From Nostoc sp. UCD121 (GTDB lineage Bacteria; Cyanobacteriota; Cyanobacteriia; Cyanobacteriales; Nostocaceae): a stretch of 64,000 nucleotides of DNA. A program made the translations under genes and the position numbers. Of this stretch, positions 17,728 through 26,475 are shown in pieces (the stretch's first letter is position 1; each line of letters starts with the position of its first letter). The stretch covers positions 35,033 to 99,032 of the forward strand of contig NZ_JACKZS010000004.1 of the NCBI RefSeq assembly GCF_014222285.1, read 5' to 3'. Below the pieces are notes generated by a model, which saw nothing but the letters and a program-made list of their open reading frames with translations, made no database searches and was not told the DNA's origin.

Positions 17728-18726
17728 ATGGTTTCAGAGAAGTTTTTATTAGCGAAAGGCAAAGCAGGGATGGGAAATCGTTTTCTTGCTCTCTTGGACA
17801 GTATCTTATATGCTCAACTTACTAATAGAAAGATATTCGTTGATTGGAGCGATGAGGTTTACTCGAATAATCGCAGCAATGTTTTTCCTGAGTTTTTTAA
17901 TCTTCATAATGTGACTCAAGCTTCAGAAATACCTTCTACTGAATCTGTCTATCCAAGTTTCTGGAAGAATAGTTTAGATAAATCAGTGAATGAAGTACTG
18001 TTATCATACGAATCTCCAAATGATTTGCGATATAACAACCCAAAAATATGGGCAAAATATACCACTAATATGTCCCGCATAGATTATAGTGAAGATATTT
18101 TGATTAGATGGTCGTATGTAATAGAAACTTATAAGCTAAGACGACATTTTTTAGGAGATTTCGCTTATTTACAAAATCTGAGTAATGAAACTATTTTAAA
18201 AAAGATAATTAGAGAAAATCTGAGCTTACAACCTAATATTGAAGCAATTATTAAAAAAACTGTAGATAGTTCTTTTGAAGATATAGTAATCGGGGTTCAT
18301 GTTAGATATACTGACAGAAAAACTTCCAAAAATCCCTATTTCAAATTTGTTGATAAGATCCTTGAAAAACATCCTAAAAGTTTAATATTTTTAGCTACTG
18401 ATAACCCCGCAGTAGAAGATTCTTTTAGAGAGAAATATACTAATGTTTTAGTGACAGATAAGTGGTATCCTGCGTCAGGATCTTCTTTACATCAGAATCC
18501 TGAATGTCCAGATAGATTTGAAAATGGTGTTCAAGCTTTAATAGATATCTATTTATTAAGCAAATGTAATTATCTAATATACAACAAAGCTTCTACTTTT
18601 GGTGTAGTCGCAAAGTTGATTTCTGATATCCCAGAAACTAATACAATCGATACTTCTGAATACACTTTAAAGGGAAAAGTTAAAAACTTAATTGCTTGGT
18701 TCAGAGAAAAAACAGTTCTTTCGTGA
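17728..18726 (+). CDS. NodZ-like fucosyltransferase-fold glycosyltransferase
   Basis: A 332-residue protein whose N-terminus GKAGMGNRFLALLDSILYAQ and IFVDWSDEVY resemble the NodZ/GT23-type fucosyltransferases. The later stretch VIGVHVRYTDRKTSK matches the HxR donor-binding motif of the GDP-fucose superfamily, and LSKCNYLIYNKASTFG resembles the conserved C-terminal motif. It may fucosylate a surface glycan or oligosaccharide; the acceptor is unknown. TTAGGAGC precedes the ATG. The gene is strikingly AT-rich (13 G+C in the 60-base row at 18181, against 28 of 60 in a row of rel), which suggests horizontal acquisition. Confidence 0.7.
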   Translation: MVSEKFLLAKGKAGMGNRFLALLDSILYAQLTNRKIFVDWSDEVYSNNRSNVFPEFFNLHNVTQASEIPSTESVYPSFWKNSLDKSVNEVLLSYESPNDLRYNNPKIWAKYTTNMSRIDYSEDILIRWSYVIETYKLRRHFLGDFAYLQNLSNETILKKIIRENLSLQPNIEAIIKKTVDSSFEDIVIGVHVRYTDRKTSKNPYFKFVDKILEKHPKSLIFLATDNPAVEDSFREKYTNVLVTDKWYPASGSSLHQNPECPDRFENGVQALIDIYLLSKCNYLIYNKASTFGVVAKLISDIPETNTIDTSEYTLKGKVKNLIAWFREKTVLS

Positions 18727-18950
18727 CCTTTTTTTAAGTAAGATTTAAAAGTTAAAATTAATAATTTTTAATTAGTTTTGAGTACAAACCCCACTGAATT
18801 GAATTTCTAATTTAAGCAAAATGGCTTGACTATAGTGGTTTTAGATTTAAGTGTAATAGATTCTTAATTTTAGATGATGTTACAACTTTAGAAGGTATTC
18901 CCAAAATTGCTTGGCAATATTGATTAGTGTATATATTAGTTATAATCCCT

Positions 18951-19667
18951 ATGCAACAGTTATTTCCCGGAGAGGTATTCGCCAGCACTGCTGATTTTGA
19001 CATTGGTATTCGCCAACTGATACCCAGATATGATGAGATGTTGGAGGTAATTACCCGTTGTCTACCTTCCACAAGTCTGCGGATATTAGAATTAGGTTGT
19101 GGTACAGGCGAACTTAGTCTCAAAATACTCAAACGTTTTCCAAATGCCCAACTAATTGCTCTAGATTACTCACCTAGAATGTTAAAATTTGCCCAAGATA
19201 AAATCACAGCATCTGGATATCAAAAACGTTGGGTTGGTACACAAGCAGACTTTGGTGATTGGGCAAATAATCCAGAAAAATTAGATATTGGTAGTGAATT
19301 TAATGCCTGTGTCTCATCCTTGGCAATTCATCATCTCCAGGATGAGATGAAATTAAAGTTATTTAGCCGAATTGCTGCTAGCCTTACTCAAGATGGCTGT
19401 TTTTGGAATGGAGACCCAATTTTACCGGAATCATCAGCCTTAGCAGAAGTTTATCAAGCTGCACGAGAAGAATGGTCAGTTGAACAGGGAACTAATTTAA
19501 CAGAGGTTCGTGCAAAGCTTGGTACGAGCAGCACTCAAGGCTACTCTAGTCAAGATCAGCTAGCTAGCTTAGATGCTCATTTACAGATGTTGAGCAAAGG
19601 TGGATTTAAAACAGTTGCAGTACCTTGGAAATATTATGGTCTGGCAGTGTTAGGTGGCTGGCTATGA
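18951..19667 (+). CDS. Class I SAM-dependent methyltransferase
   Basis: A 238-residue cytosolic methyltransferase with Rossmann motif I (RILELGCGTGELSLKIL), motif II (AQLIALDYSPRML) and the later VSSLAIHHLQDEMK segment, typical of methyltransf_25/12 proteins. The substrate cannot be read. I preferred the ATG giving MQQLFPGE to an upstream GTG that would add eight residues; neither has a clear Shine-Dalgarno sequence. It stands alone between the NodZ-like gene and a MITE-like element. Confidence 0.85.
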   Translation: MQQLFPGEVFASTADFDIGIRQLIPRYDEMLEVITRCLPSTSLRILELGCGTGELSLKILKRFPNAQLIALDYSPRMLKFAQDKITASGYQKRWVGTQADFGDWANNPEKLDIGSEFNACVSSLAIHHLQDEMKLKLFSRIAASLTQDGCFWNGDPILPESSALAEVYQAAREEWSVEQGTNLTEVRAKLGTSSTQGYSSQDQLASLDAHLQMLSKGGFKTVAVPWKYYGLAVLGGWL

Positions 19668-19815
19668 AAATTTTGGGTTTTGGATACTGGATTTGGAATT
19701 TACCTGTCCCTAATCGATATTTATAGAATTAGCAGACTTATGGTAACAAAACAGTAATAAATAACATTATTTCCCTTAATTAGAACTAATATGTAGACCA
19801 ATACAGTTGTAGACC

Positions 19816-19949
19816 AATACAGTTCAGTTAAAAAAAATTGTAGGTTGGGTTGCGCTTTGCTTAACCCAACAAAGTCCCGAAAATGTTGGGTTTCGTTCCT
19901 CCACCCAACCTACGCAGTTTAAGTTTTTTAGCGCTAACTGAACCGTATT
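19816..19949. mobile_element. MITE-like element with near-perfect terminal inverted repeats
   Basis: AATACAGTTCAGTTA (19816-19830) and TAACTGAACCGTATT (19935-19949) match at 14 of 15 positions as inverted repeats. Inside, GTAGGTTGGGT (19840-19850) and ACCCAACCTAC (19903-19913) form a second perfect inverted pair. The 134-bp element has no coding capacity. A 17-bp tandem duplication (TGTAGACCAATACAGTT) abuts its left end. Confidence 0.65.
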
Positions 19950-19965
19950 GATATATAGACGTTTT

Positions 19966-20103
19966 AGGTCTGTAAAGGAGGTCTTGCTAACTCACGCAAA
20001 GATTTTGGCTGAGACTTACAGTATCTAAGCTGTCCTTGTGTTTTGATGCAATATTTCCACATCAGAAGTACCCGTGAGGGTACTATCAATCCTCTACAGA
20101 CCT
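19966..20103 (+). promoter_or_regulatory. Candidate structured RNA leader upstream of the M4 protease
   Basis: AGGTCTGTA (19966-19974) pairs perfectly with TACAGACCT (20095-20103), closing a 138-nt region. It contains a 7-bp hairpin AGTACCC-GTGA-GGGTACT (20067-20084) and a further short ACAG/CTGT stem. A long-range stem with internal hairpins suggests an RNA element, or the palindromic ends of a transposon-derived repeat. I do not recognise a known riboswitch class. Confidence 0.35.
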
Positions 20104-20243
20104 ATCCGAAAATACAGAGTAGAAAATTTTCTTCAGAAAAGAAACCAGGGACGCACGATTTGGATTCGTTTTTCTGCTCCTTTCTCCAGTGGAGTTAAAG
20201 CCACTGTTTGCCATCACTTAGTTTTAAAAGGAGAATATCTTGG

Positions 20244-21323
20244 ATGGCTCGAAATAAAAAGAAATCAGCCGGGTTTAAGTATGAGCATCCACTTGTGTCT
20301 AGATGCCCGATTTGTTGTATTATCCCGCCCCATATACTGGAACATGTCGTTGTCAATGGCAATCCTCAACAGCGTAATTGGGCTTTTCGTACATTAAATG
20401 TTTCGGCACAATTTCGCGGACGGAGAGATGTTATAGGTAGTGTCTCATTTGCACCTTCTCCGGGTGAAAAACGCCGTACCATCTATGATGCAAAATATGG
20501 TCAGCAACTTCCTGGTACATTAGTGCGCGGTGAAGGCGATCCTCCCAGCAGTGATGTAGCAGTTAATGAAGCTTATGATGGTGCTGGTGCTACTTATGAC
20601 TTGTTTTATGAGATATTCGATCGCAATTCCATTGACGATAAAGGGCTACGTTTAGACTCCACCGTGCATTATGGCGTTAAATATGACAATGCCTTTTGGA
20701 ACGGCGATCAAATGGTTTATGGTGATGGCGACGGAGAACTGTTTCAACGCTTCACGAAATCAATTGATGTGATTGGGCATGAGCTAACTCATGGTATAAC
20801 CCAGTATGAAGCGGGTTTACAGTACTATGGCGAACCAGGGGCATTAAATGAATCATTTTCCGATGTCTTCGGTTCCTTGGTGAAACAAAAGATCAAAAAT
20901 CAGACAGCACAAGAGGCAGATTGGCTCATTGGCGAAGGTCTTTTAGTACCAACTGTCAAAGGTGTTGCCCTGCGATCAATGAAAGCACCAGGAACAGCTT
21001 ATGATGATCCAGTATTGGGTAAAGATCCTCAACCAGCCCATGTGAAAGATAAATACACTGGTACTGATGATAACGGTGGCGTGCATATCAACTCAGGAAT
21101 TCCTAACCATGCGTTTTATTTAGCAGCTGTTGAAATTGGTGGCTATGCTTGGGAAAAAGCTGGTAAAATCTGGTACTTAGCTTTACGCGATCGCTTGAAA
21201 GCCAAAGCAGATTTTAAAAAAGCTGCCAACGTCACCATTCAAATTGCTGGCGAACTCTACGGTAATGCTAGTGATGAGCAAAAAGCTGTACAGAACGCTT
21301 GGCAAAAGGTAGGAGTTATCTAG
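20244..21323 (+). CDS. Protealysin-like M4 family metalloprotease
   Basis: A 359-residue thermolysin-family protease without a signal peptide. A short N-terminal propeptide with the Cys-rich RCPICCIIPPHILEH motif (protealysin-type precursor) is followed by the catalytic domain. The zinc motif is HELTH at residues 179-183 with the third ligand Glu203 in GALNESFSD; the C-terminal active-site His lies in GGVHINSGIPNHAF. Protealysins act on intracellular or host targets and are controlled by emfourin, a gene for which follows. I chose the ATG of MARNKKK because AGGAG sits 10 bases upstream. An upstream in-frame start would add 12 residues. Confidence 0.93.
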   Translation: MARNKKKSAGFKYEHPLVSRCPICCIIPPHILEHVVVNGNPQQRNWAFRTLNVSAQFRGRRDVIGSVSFAPSPGEKRRTIYDAKYGQQLPGTLVRGEGDPPSSDVAVNEAYDGAGATYDLFYEIFDRNSIDDKGLRLDSTVHYGVKYDNAFWNGDQMVYGDGDGELFQRFTKSIDVIGHELTHGITQYEAGLQYYGEPGALNESFSDVFGSLVKQKIKNQTAQEADWLIGEGLLVPTVKGVALRSMKAPGTAYDDPVLGKDPQPAHVKDKYTGTDDNGGVHINSGIPNHAFYLAAVEIGGYAWEKAGKIWYLALRDRLKAKADFKKAANVTIQIAGELYGNASDEQKAVQNAWQKVGVI

Positions 21324-21498
21324 GAGTTATGAATGTTGAGTGAGGAGTCAGGAATAAATAGTCAATACCTTCCACTCCCTCACTCAACACTCAGGACTGA
21401 TAAATCTGTTGTGTATTGTTGCTAAAGTCGAATGTGAGAACTGTTGTCTCCCATTCTAAGTATTTATCCAAACTAAATAACACAACTGATAGCAAAAA
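21324..21498. repeat. Spacer with hairpin of Nostoc-type repeats
   Basis: GTTGAGTGAGGAGT and ACTCCCTCACTCAAC form an imperfect stem (one bulge) between the protease gene and its inhibitor gene. It may attenuate transcription so that the two genes are made in different amounts. Confidence 0.5.
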
Positions 21499-21798
21499 AT
21501 GCGTATATCCTTTGAACGCACAGGCGGCTTTGCTGGAATCAGCAAAAAAACAACCGTTGATACAGACACTCTCCCACCAGATGAAGCTGCCACACTTGCG
21601 CGACTGGTGGAGGTTGCAGATTTATTTAGGCTACCTGAACTAATTTCCTCGCCAAATCCTCAGAGCGATCGCTTTCAGTATAAGTTGACAGTGGAAGATA
21701 ACGGTAAGCAGCATACGGTAACTGTCAGTGAAGCAGCATTGCCAGGAACCTTAAGACCTTTGATTGAATGGCTGCAAAACATATCACAAAAAAGGTAA
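21499..21798 (+). CDS. Emfourin, protealysin inhibitor
   Basis: A 99-residue cytosolic protein with the emfourin features: N-terminal MRISFERTGGFAGISKKTTVD, an acidic middle (LPPDEAATLARLVEVADLF), and RFQYKLTVEDNG, continuing with HTVTVSEAALPGTLRPLIEWL. Emfourin is a slow, tight-binding inhibitor of protealysin-type M4 proteases and is normally encoded next to the protease, exactly as here, 175 bases downstream on the same strand. It probably keeps the cytosolic protease inactive until release. The family name is from recognised motifs. Confidence 0.88.
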   Translation: MRISFERTGGFAGISKKTTVDTDTLPPDEAATLARLVEVADLFRLPELISSPNPQSDRFQYKLTVEDNGKQHTVTVSEAALPGTLRPLIEWLQNISQKR

Positions 21799-21943
21799 TT
21801 TGCTGAATTAGCAATTAAATGTTTAGATAAAAATCCAGTCAACGCCATCTAAAATTGAATATCCCTGGAGAATGTAAAGTCGTGGGCGAAGAAAATATAA
21901 ATTTTAATTCTAATAAACATATAGTGTGTAAACAGCAAGATTT

Positions 21944-23440
21944 CTATGTGGACATTATAGAAGGTCTTTTCAAATAGCGCCCAATAGGTGAACCTAGAAC
22001 CTCTCCATTGTTATAAATAAGATTTCCACGCAAAAAGGTACTCTTCACCCGCCCAGTTAACTCCATTCCTTCAAAGGGTGTATAACCTTGTTGTGACTCA
22101 GACTCAGCAGCGCTTACCACAAAGGTTTCATTGGGGTCTACCAACACCAAATCAGCATCATAACCAATAGCAATATCACCTTTTTCTAACAACCCAAAGC
22201 GCCGCGATGGGTTCCAAGATAGTAATTTAGCCATCTGATTGTAGGACATCCCCCGCTTACTACCTTCACTAAATACACCAGAAAGTAAATATTCTGTACC
22301 GCCAAAACCAGACTTTGCTAACCAAATATTATTCGGGTCTTTAGCACTTATTTTTTGTTCAGCAGAACAGCAAGCGTGGTCGCTAACTATCCAATCTACT
22401 TGATTGTTTAGTACTGCTTGCCACAAGTATTCCACATCAGCGCGAGGACGGATAGGAGGGTTAACTTTTGCCCAAATACCATTAGGAGTATCCACATCTA
22501 ATAGCAAATGTCCAACAGTAACTTCTCGCCGAAAATTGATATGAGGAAAAGCAGTTTGCATAGTCAAAGCTGCTTCCATTGCTTTACGCGAACTCAGGTG
22601 CAACAAATTGATATTTGCACAGTTAGTTTCATTGGCCAAATAAGAAGCAATACAAATTGCTAAACCTTCAGAATGAGGCGGACGCGCTGCACTATAAGCG
22701 TGTAATCCGCTCAGACTAGAATCATTTTCAACTATTTTGGTATAAGCGTTGAGAATTTCTGCAACTTCACAGTGCAAACTCAAGCTGATGCTATCTCGTG
22801 CTTCTGGATGTTTTTCCATCAAGCGAGTTAGACCACGCATAATAAATTCAAAATGGGCGAAGTCGTATCTTTCCTCTTTATTAATCATCAAAAAGAGGTT
22901 TTGCTGGTCTGACAAACCATGCAACCCATAGCCACCATAAAACATGAAGATTTTAAACGAAGATATACCGTGTTCCTCAAACAATAAAGGTATTTCATCG
23001 ATATGCTGGCTTGCTATAGGTGCAATGTGGTAGGCGTAATCTACAAAAAAATTACCTGCGGATAACACCAAAACCTCTGGAAAAAAATCGCGGTAGGAGC
23101 CGCCTTTGTTAAGATAATACTGCCCTGTACGAATGTAATTCAGGCTGGTAGTCACGCCTCCCATAGCGGCTGCTTTGCTTTCAGTCAGAGCATCTTTATC
23201 AAGGGGTTGATAGATACCGACGTGCATGTGGGCATCCACGACTCCAGGAAAGGCTAGCAGGTTTTTGCCATCGAATATCTGTTTGCCTGTGTCTGCGCTA
23301 ATATTAGAGGCAATCTGAGCAAATTTTCCATCTTTAATGCCTAAATCAAGTAGTTCGATTACATCCTGATGGGGACGAACTACCCGCACATTTTTGATAA
23401 TTTGATCTAATAGGGGAGTTTCAGACACAGTAGACCTCAC
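21944..23440 (-). CDS. Cyclic amidohydrolase (dihydropyrimidinase/hydantoinase/allantoinase family)
   Basis: A 498-residue metal-dependent TIM-barrel hydrolase. The metal ligands are all visible: HMH (H71, H73), carboxylated Lys163 in SSFKIFMFYGG, H223 in SLHCEVAEI, H281 in LLHLSSR and Asp354 in VSDHACC. The C-terminal beta-domain segment IGYDADLVLVDPNETFVV is also present. Such enzymes open cyclic amides (dihydropyrimidines, hydantoins, allantoin). Substrate loops differ from standard dihydroorotase and the gene is not next to pyr genes, so a catabolic or specialised role is more likely. It is divergent from a beta-hydroxylase gene with a shared 107-base promoter region. Confidence 0.88.
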   Translation of the reverse strand: MRSTVSETPLLDQIIKNVRVVRPHQDVIELLDLGIKDGKFAQIASNISADTGKQIFDGKNLLAFPGVVDAHMHVGIYQPLDKDALTESKAAAMGGVTTSLNYIRTGQYYLNKGGSYRDFFPEVLVLSAGNFFVDYAYHIAPIASQHIDEIPLLFEEHGISSFKIFMFYGGYGLHGLSDQQNLFLMINKEERYDFAHFEFIMRGLTRLMEKHPEARDSISLSLHCEVAEILNAYTKIVENDSSLSGLHAYSAARPPHSEGLAICIASYLANETNCANINLLHLSSRKAMEAALTMQTAFPHINFRREVTVGHLLLDVDTPNGIWAKVNPPIRPRADVEYLWQAVLNNQVDWIVSDHACCSAEQKISAKDPNNIWLAKSGFGGTEYLLSGVFSEGSKRGMSYNQMAKLLSWNPSRRFGLLEKGDIAIGYDADLVLVDPNETFVVSAAESESQQGYTPFEGMELTGRVKSTFLRGNLIYNNGEVLGSPIGRYLKRPSIMST

Positions 23441-23547
23441 ACTAAAATGAGTTTAGTCAGGAATTCCAACATCGAATCTGGACAAAGATCAAATCCTATC
23501 ATTATATATAACGGTTTTTTATGAAATCATCTTCAGGAGAAAAAACA

Positions 23548-24342
23548 ATGGAAAGCTTTAATGAATATAATATAGACCCAAATCAATTTACTTTTCTCAA
23601 AATCTTTGAAGATAACTGGCAAGTGATTAGAGAGGAATTTAAACGCTTTATTAACCAGGCATCTGATGAAGAGCTAAAGTTAACTTACGATATTCTGGGG
23701 CCTAAAAGTAAAACGATTAAAACCAAGGGTAATGCAAAATACAGCGCTTTTGGTATTTTATTTCAAGGTGTTTTTATTGAACAATATATTCAAGCTTATC
23801 AAATACAATATCCTGATTATGGGCCAGATGAGGCATCAAAAAAAGCACTTTTATTAAGAGAGAAGTATTTTCCAAATTTAGCTAATTTGATAAAAAATGT
23901 GAATTTTATTGATGATGATATTATCAGAAACGTCTATTATGGGACATTTCATCCAGGGTTAGATATTAAGCTGCATGTAAACTATAACCCTCATACAAAT
24001 CGTGGGTATTTAGGATTAATAGTTCCAGAGGGAGATGTGGCTATGAAAATATGCCATGATCAACTTTATTGGCATGAAGGAAAATTCCTGGTTTTAGATC
24101 ATAGCTATCCACACTGTCCACATAATTACACCAATTATGATAGAACTGTTTTGGTTGTAGACTTTTTTAAACCAGATAAGCCTAGAGATGAAGTGATCCG
24201 ATTTGAGAAAGAGCAAGTCGCACAACGGATGCAAGATAATCCTTACAGTTTAGGTGTTTTTGGTAAAAGTGATAAAGCTAAAGAAGAAGATTTTATCAAA
24301 TATGGTTTAGCTCATCAGTTAGAGTGGGATAAAGCTTTATAA
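23548..24342 (+). CDS. Aspartyl/asparaginyl beta-hydroxylase family 2-oxoglutarate oxygenase
   Basis: A 264-residue protein whose central part matches the Asp_Arg_Hydrox domain. An iron-ligand region HPGLDIKLHVNYNPHTN, the jelly-roll strand GYLGLIVPEGDV, the second His in DHSYPHCPHNYTN and the 2-oxoglutarate-binding Arg in YDRTVLVVDFFKP are visible. It may hydroxylate an Asp/Asn side chain of a peptide or a small amino-acid derivative. I chose the second ATG (MESFNEY) because CAGGAG lies 8 bases upstream, while the first ATG at 23521 has none. The gene is AT-rich (19 G+C in the row at 23701). It is divergent from the amidohydrolase. Confidence 0.8.
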   Translation: MESFNEYNIDPNQFTFLKIFEDNWQVIREEFKRFINQASDEELKLTYDILGPKSKTIKTKGNAKYSAFGILFQGVFIEQYIQAYQIQYPDYGPDEASKKALLLREKYFPNLANLIKNVNFIDDDIIRNVYYGTFHPGLDIKLHVNYNPHTNRGYLGLIVPEGDVAMKICHDQLYWHEGKFLVLDHSYPHCPHNYTNYDRTVLVVDFFKPDKPRDEVIRFEKEQVAQRMQDNPYSLGVFGKSDKAKEEDFIKYGLAHQLEWDKAL

Positions 24343-24389
24343 GCTTAATTATGATCTTCAAACTGGCTAGGAAGGATAATTCGTCATTT

Positions 24390-25133
24390 TCAAAATTCTC
24401 TCAAGAGTCTCCCATACCCGTACACTCTATCTTGGATATTGTTATGTCGTAAGGCATACCACCAAATTGCCGCATTAATGGCAATGACCGGCTTTCCGAG
24501 CCACCGCTCTGCTTCGTCGGCAAGCTGGAGCATACTTAAATTGGTACCCATCTGCACGATCGCGTCTACGTCATCACCGTCGAGTTCCTGAAGATAGTTG
24601 CGAAGAGTATCTTCACAGACCTCAGCGATCGCTATTGCAGTAGGAGAACGCAGTCCTTTCAACCGGACGACCTCCACCCCAATATCACTGAAGAAGCCGC
24701 ATAATCTGTCGTCAGCTACAGCCTGATAAGGGGTGATGACGGCGATCTTATTTACTTTGAATGCTTCGAGAGCCGCCTGACACGCCGATCCACCCGCAGC
24801 CACTCCAAGACCAGTATAATCCTCAAGCCGTTTCACGAAGGCTCTGTTCCCCTTAAGTCCTTCCCAAAAAGTTTCGGCGCTCATTGCCATGATCAAGTAG
24901 TCGATACCAGCTGTCATCACGCGATCAACCGCGAAGAGAATTTCGTCGTCGATCTGCTCCAGAATACGCACCATCTTTTCGTCACTACTCAAGTCCTGAT
25001 CGCGAATATGAATCCGGGACATGTGGGATGTAACACCCCGTACCGCCATCGCGTGAAAATCTGGTTCGACAATCGTGTTTGTGCTGGGCGCAAGCACGCC
25101 AAATTTTTTGCGCCACCCTAACGCATCTGTCAT
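24390..25133 (-). CDS. Maleate cis-trans isomerase/arylmalonate decarboxylase-like protein (Asp/Glu racemase superfamily)
   Basis: A 247-residue protein with the family's opening FGVLAPSTNTIVEPDF, a central GGSACQAALEAFKVNKIAVITPYQ and a late VQMGTNLSML segment. Relatives isomerise maleate, decarboxylate malonates or racemise amino-acid derivatives. By eye, the two positions that carry catalytic Cys in maleate isomerase read MAMSAE (about 82-87) and QMGTN (about 194-198), so both usual Cys are replaced; Cys118 in GSACQ is the nearest candidate. The gene is much more G+C-rich than its neighbours (31, 31 and 30 of 60 in three rows), a sign of transfer. It shares orientation with the bicupin gene. 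Confidence 0.75.
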   Translation of the reverse strand: MTDALGWRKKFGVLAPSTNTIVEPDFHAMAVRGVTSHMSRIHIRDQDLSSDEKMVRILEQIDDEILFAVDRVMTAGIDYLIMAMSAETFWEGLKGNRAFVKRLEDYTGLGVAAGGSACQAALEAFKVNKIAVITPYQAVADDRLCGFFSDIGVEVVRLKGLRSPTAIAIAEVCEDTLRNYLQELDGDDVDAIVQMGTNLSMLQLADEAERWLGKPVIAINAAIWWYALRHNNIQDRVYGYGRLLREF

Positions 25134-25314
25134 TGTGGAGTACCCGTGGATATCGCTTATGTCAAGGTATACCGACTATACATGAACTTGCCCCCAGATC
25201 GTGAAAAATTCTGATGGAATCGTAGTCAATTATTTGTTGTCTAAAGGTTGTTTTGCTTGTGGGATGAGTATATTGCGATCGCCTAATTACTTACCCTGCT
25301 TGCTGATTGTATTT

Positions 25315-26229
25315 TCAGGAGTGGGATTTGTTGCGATCGAGTGCAGCCTGGAGACGTATCTCATCTTGCTGAGTAATATCTGGGTTATGCAGTATCCAAT
25401 AACAATCTAGGCGGTCATTGGTGCGAAACAAAAGTAATGCTCCGCTTTCTGTCCAGAACGGGCCGTGTGGAATGTGTGCTGGTCGCCAGTAATAGCCATC
25501 TTTGCACATTGCCGTATAGCGTCTATTAAAAGGATCATCGCTCATAGACCAATGTCCAAGCACATCTCCACTAATGACATAAGCCTCCTCAGTAGTAGGA
25601 TGACCAGCATAGAAATTGCCTTCAGTCCACATCGGTACTAAGCCTAAAATCCACGTGGCGCGTCCGGTTTTTTTATTGGTATACAGGCTTTTACGTGCTG
25701 AACCAGGAGGTAAAAAGGTTGTGCTTTCCCATTTCATCGCGTGGAGTTCTTGCAAAGGAACATACTCAGTCATCCGTTCATGGGTCTGTATATTCACATG
25801 ATATACAGAAGTTTCTGGGATTTGCTCAAGGCTTGCGTAGTCTTCTGTGATATAAGTGGGGGTAGCATTTGGCATCCACAAGATGATGGTGTCTTCTTCC
25901 GTTTTCCAAGGGCCAGTAGGTATGCCAGTGGGGATGAAAGAGTAACTGAGATTGCGTAGTCTAAACCCACCCTGGCAAAGTGTGCCGGTTAATACAAAAA
26001 TTTCCACATCGGTAGTGAAATGACCAATCGGTGCGCTCCAACCCTTTTTCAGGACGACTCGCTGTGTAGATTCACCTGTACTTTCGTTGACGGATAGAAC
26101 CTGTGCAGTACCATGTTTACCAATAAAAAAGTTTTCTACATTAAAAGGCACTTGTGGAAAGTTAAGAACTGAGTTGAGTGATTCTTCCGTTTCTACATGT
26201 TTGCGCCCTGTAGAGATGTTCTTGTTCAT
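25315..26229 (-). CDS. Bicupin (DUF4437-like) protein
   Basis: A 304-residue protein with two cupin-like halves. The first holds GHFTTDVEIFVLTGTLCQGG and a following IPTGIPTGPW; the second holds FYAGHPTTEEAYVISGDV and YYWRPAHIPHGPF. His and Glu in these stretches look like metal ligands. Double cupins include dioxygenases, isomerases and seed-storage-like proteins, so chemistry cannot be fixed. I took the ATG giving MNKNIS, since 27 upstream residues in the longer frame look non-coding. The gap to the isomerase-like gene is 181 bases, on the same strand, and they may be co-expressed. Confidence 0.7.
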   Translation of the reverse strand: MNKNISTGRKHVETEESLNSVLNFPQVPFNVENFFIGKHGTAQVLSVNESTGESTQRVVLKKGWSAPIGHFTTDVEIFVLTGTLCQGGFRLRNLSYSFIPTGIPTGPWKTEEDTIILWMPNATPTYITEDYASLEQIPETSVYHVNIQTHERMTEYVPLQELHAMKWESTTFLPPGSARKSLYTNKKTGRATWILGLVPMWTEGNFYAGHPTTEEAYVISGDVLGHWSMSDDPFNRRYTAMCKDGYYWRPAHIPHGPFWTESGALLLFRTNDRLDCYWILHNPDITQQDEIRLQAALDRNKSHS

Positions 26230-26475
26230 TTTAATACCTGTGTCTGGGTGTGGAAGATTAACATTATTATCGAGTGAATATGAGATTTTATGAATATATA
26301 GCAGAGGCACGCGATCGCATTTTTTACCTGTTATACATGAACCAACACAGTTTCAAGGCATAGAAGCAATTCCCGAAGCTGTAGAATATCTCTTGCGTAG
26401 TCAGAATTGTGGCAAAGTAGTTGTGAGGTTTTAAGTCACACAGCATTAGTCTATATCTAGTTAGGGTGGGTGGGA

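Noticed and set aside
20074..20397. A 107-codon plus-strand frame
   Set aside because: It overlaps the start of the protealysin-like gene in another frame and the structured leader, and has no family features.
21416..21643. A 75-codon frame overlapping the emfourin gene
   Set aside because: It is in a different frame from the recognisable emfourin sequence and shows no motif.
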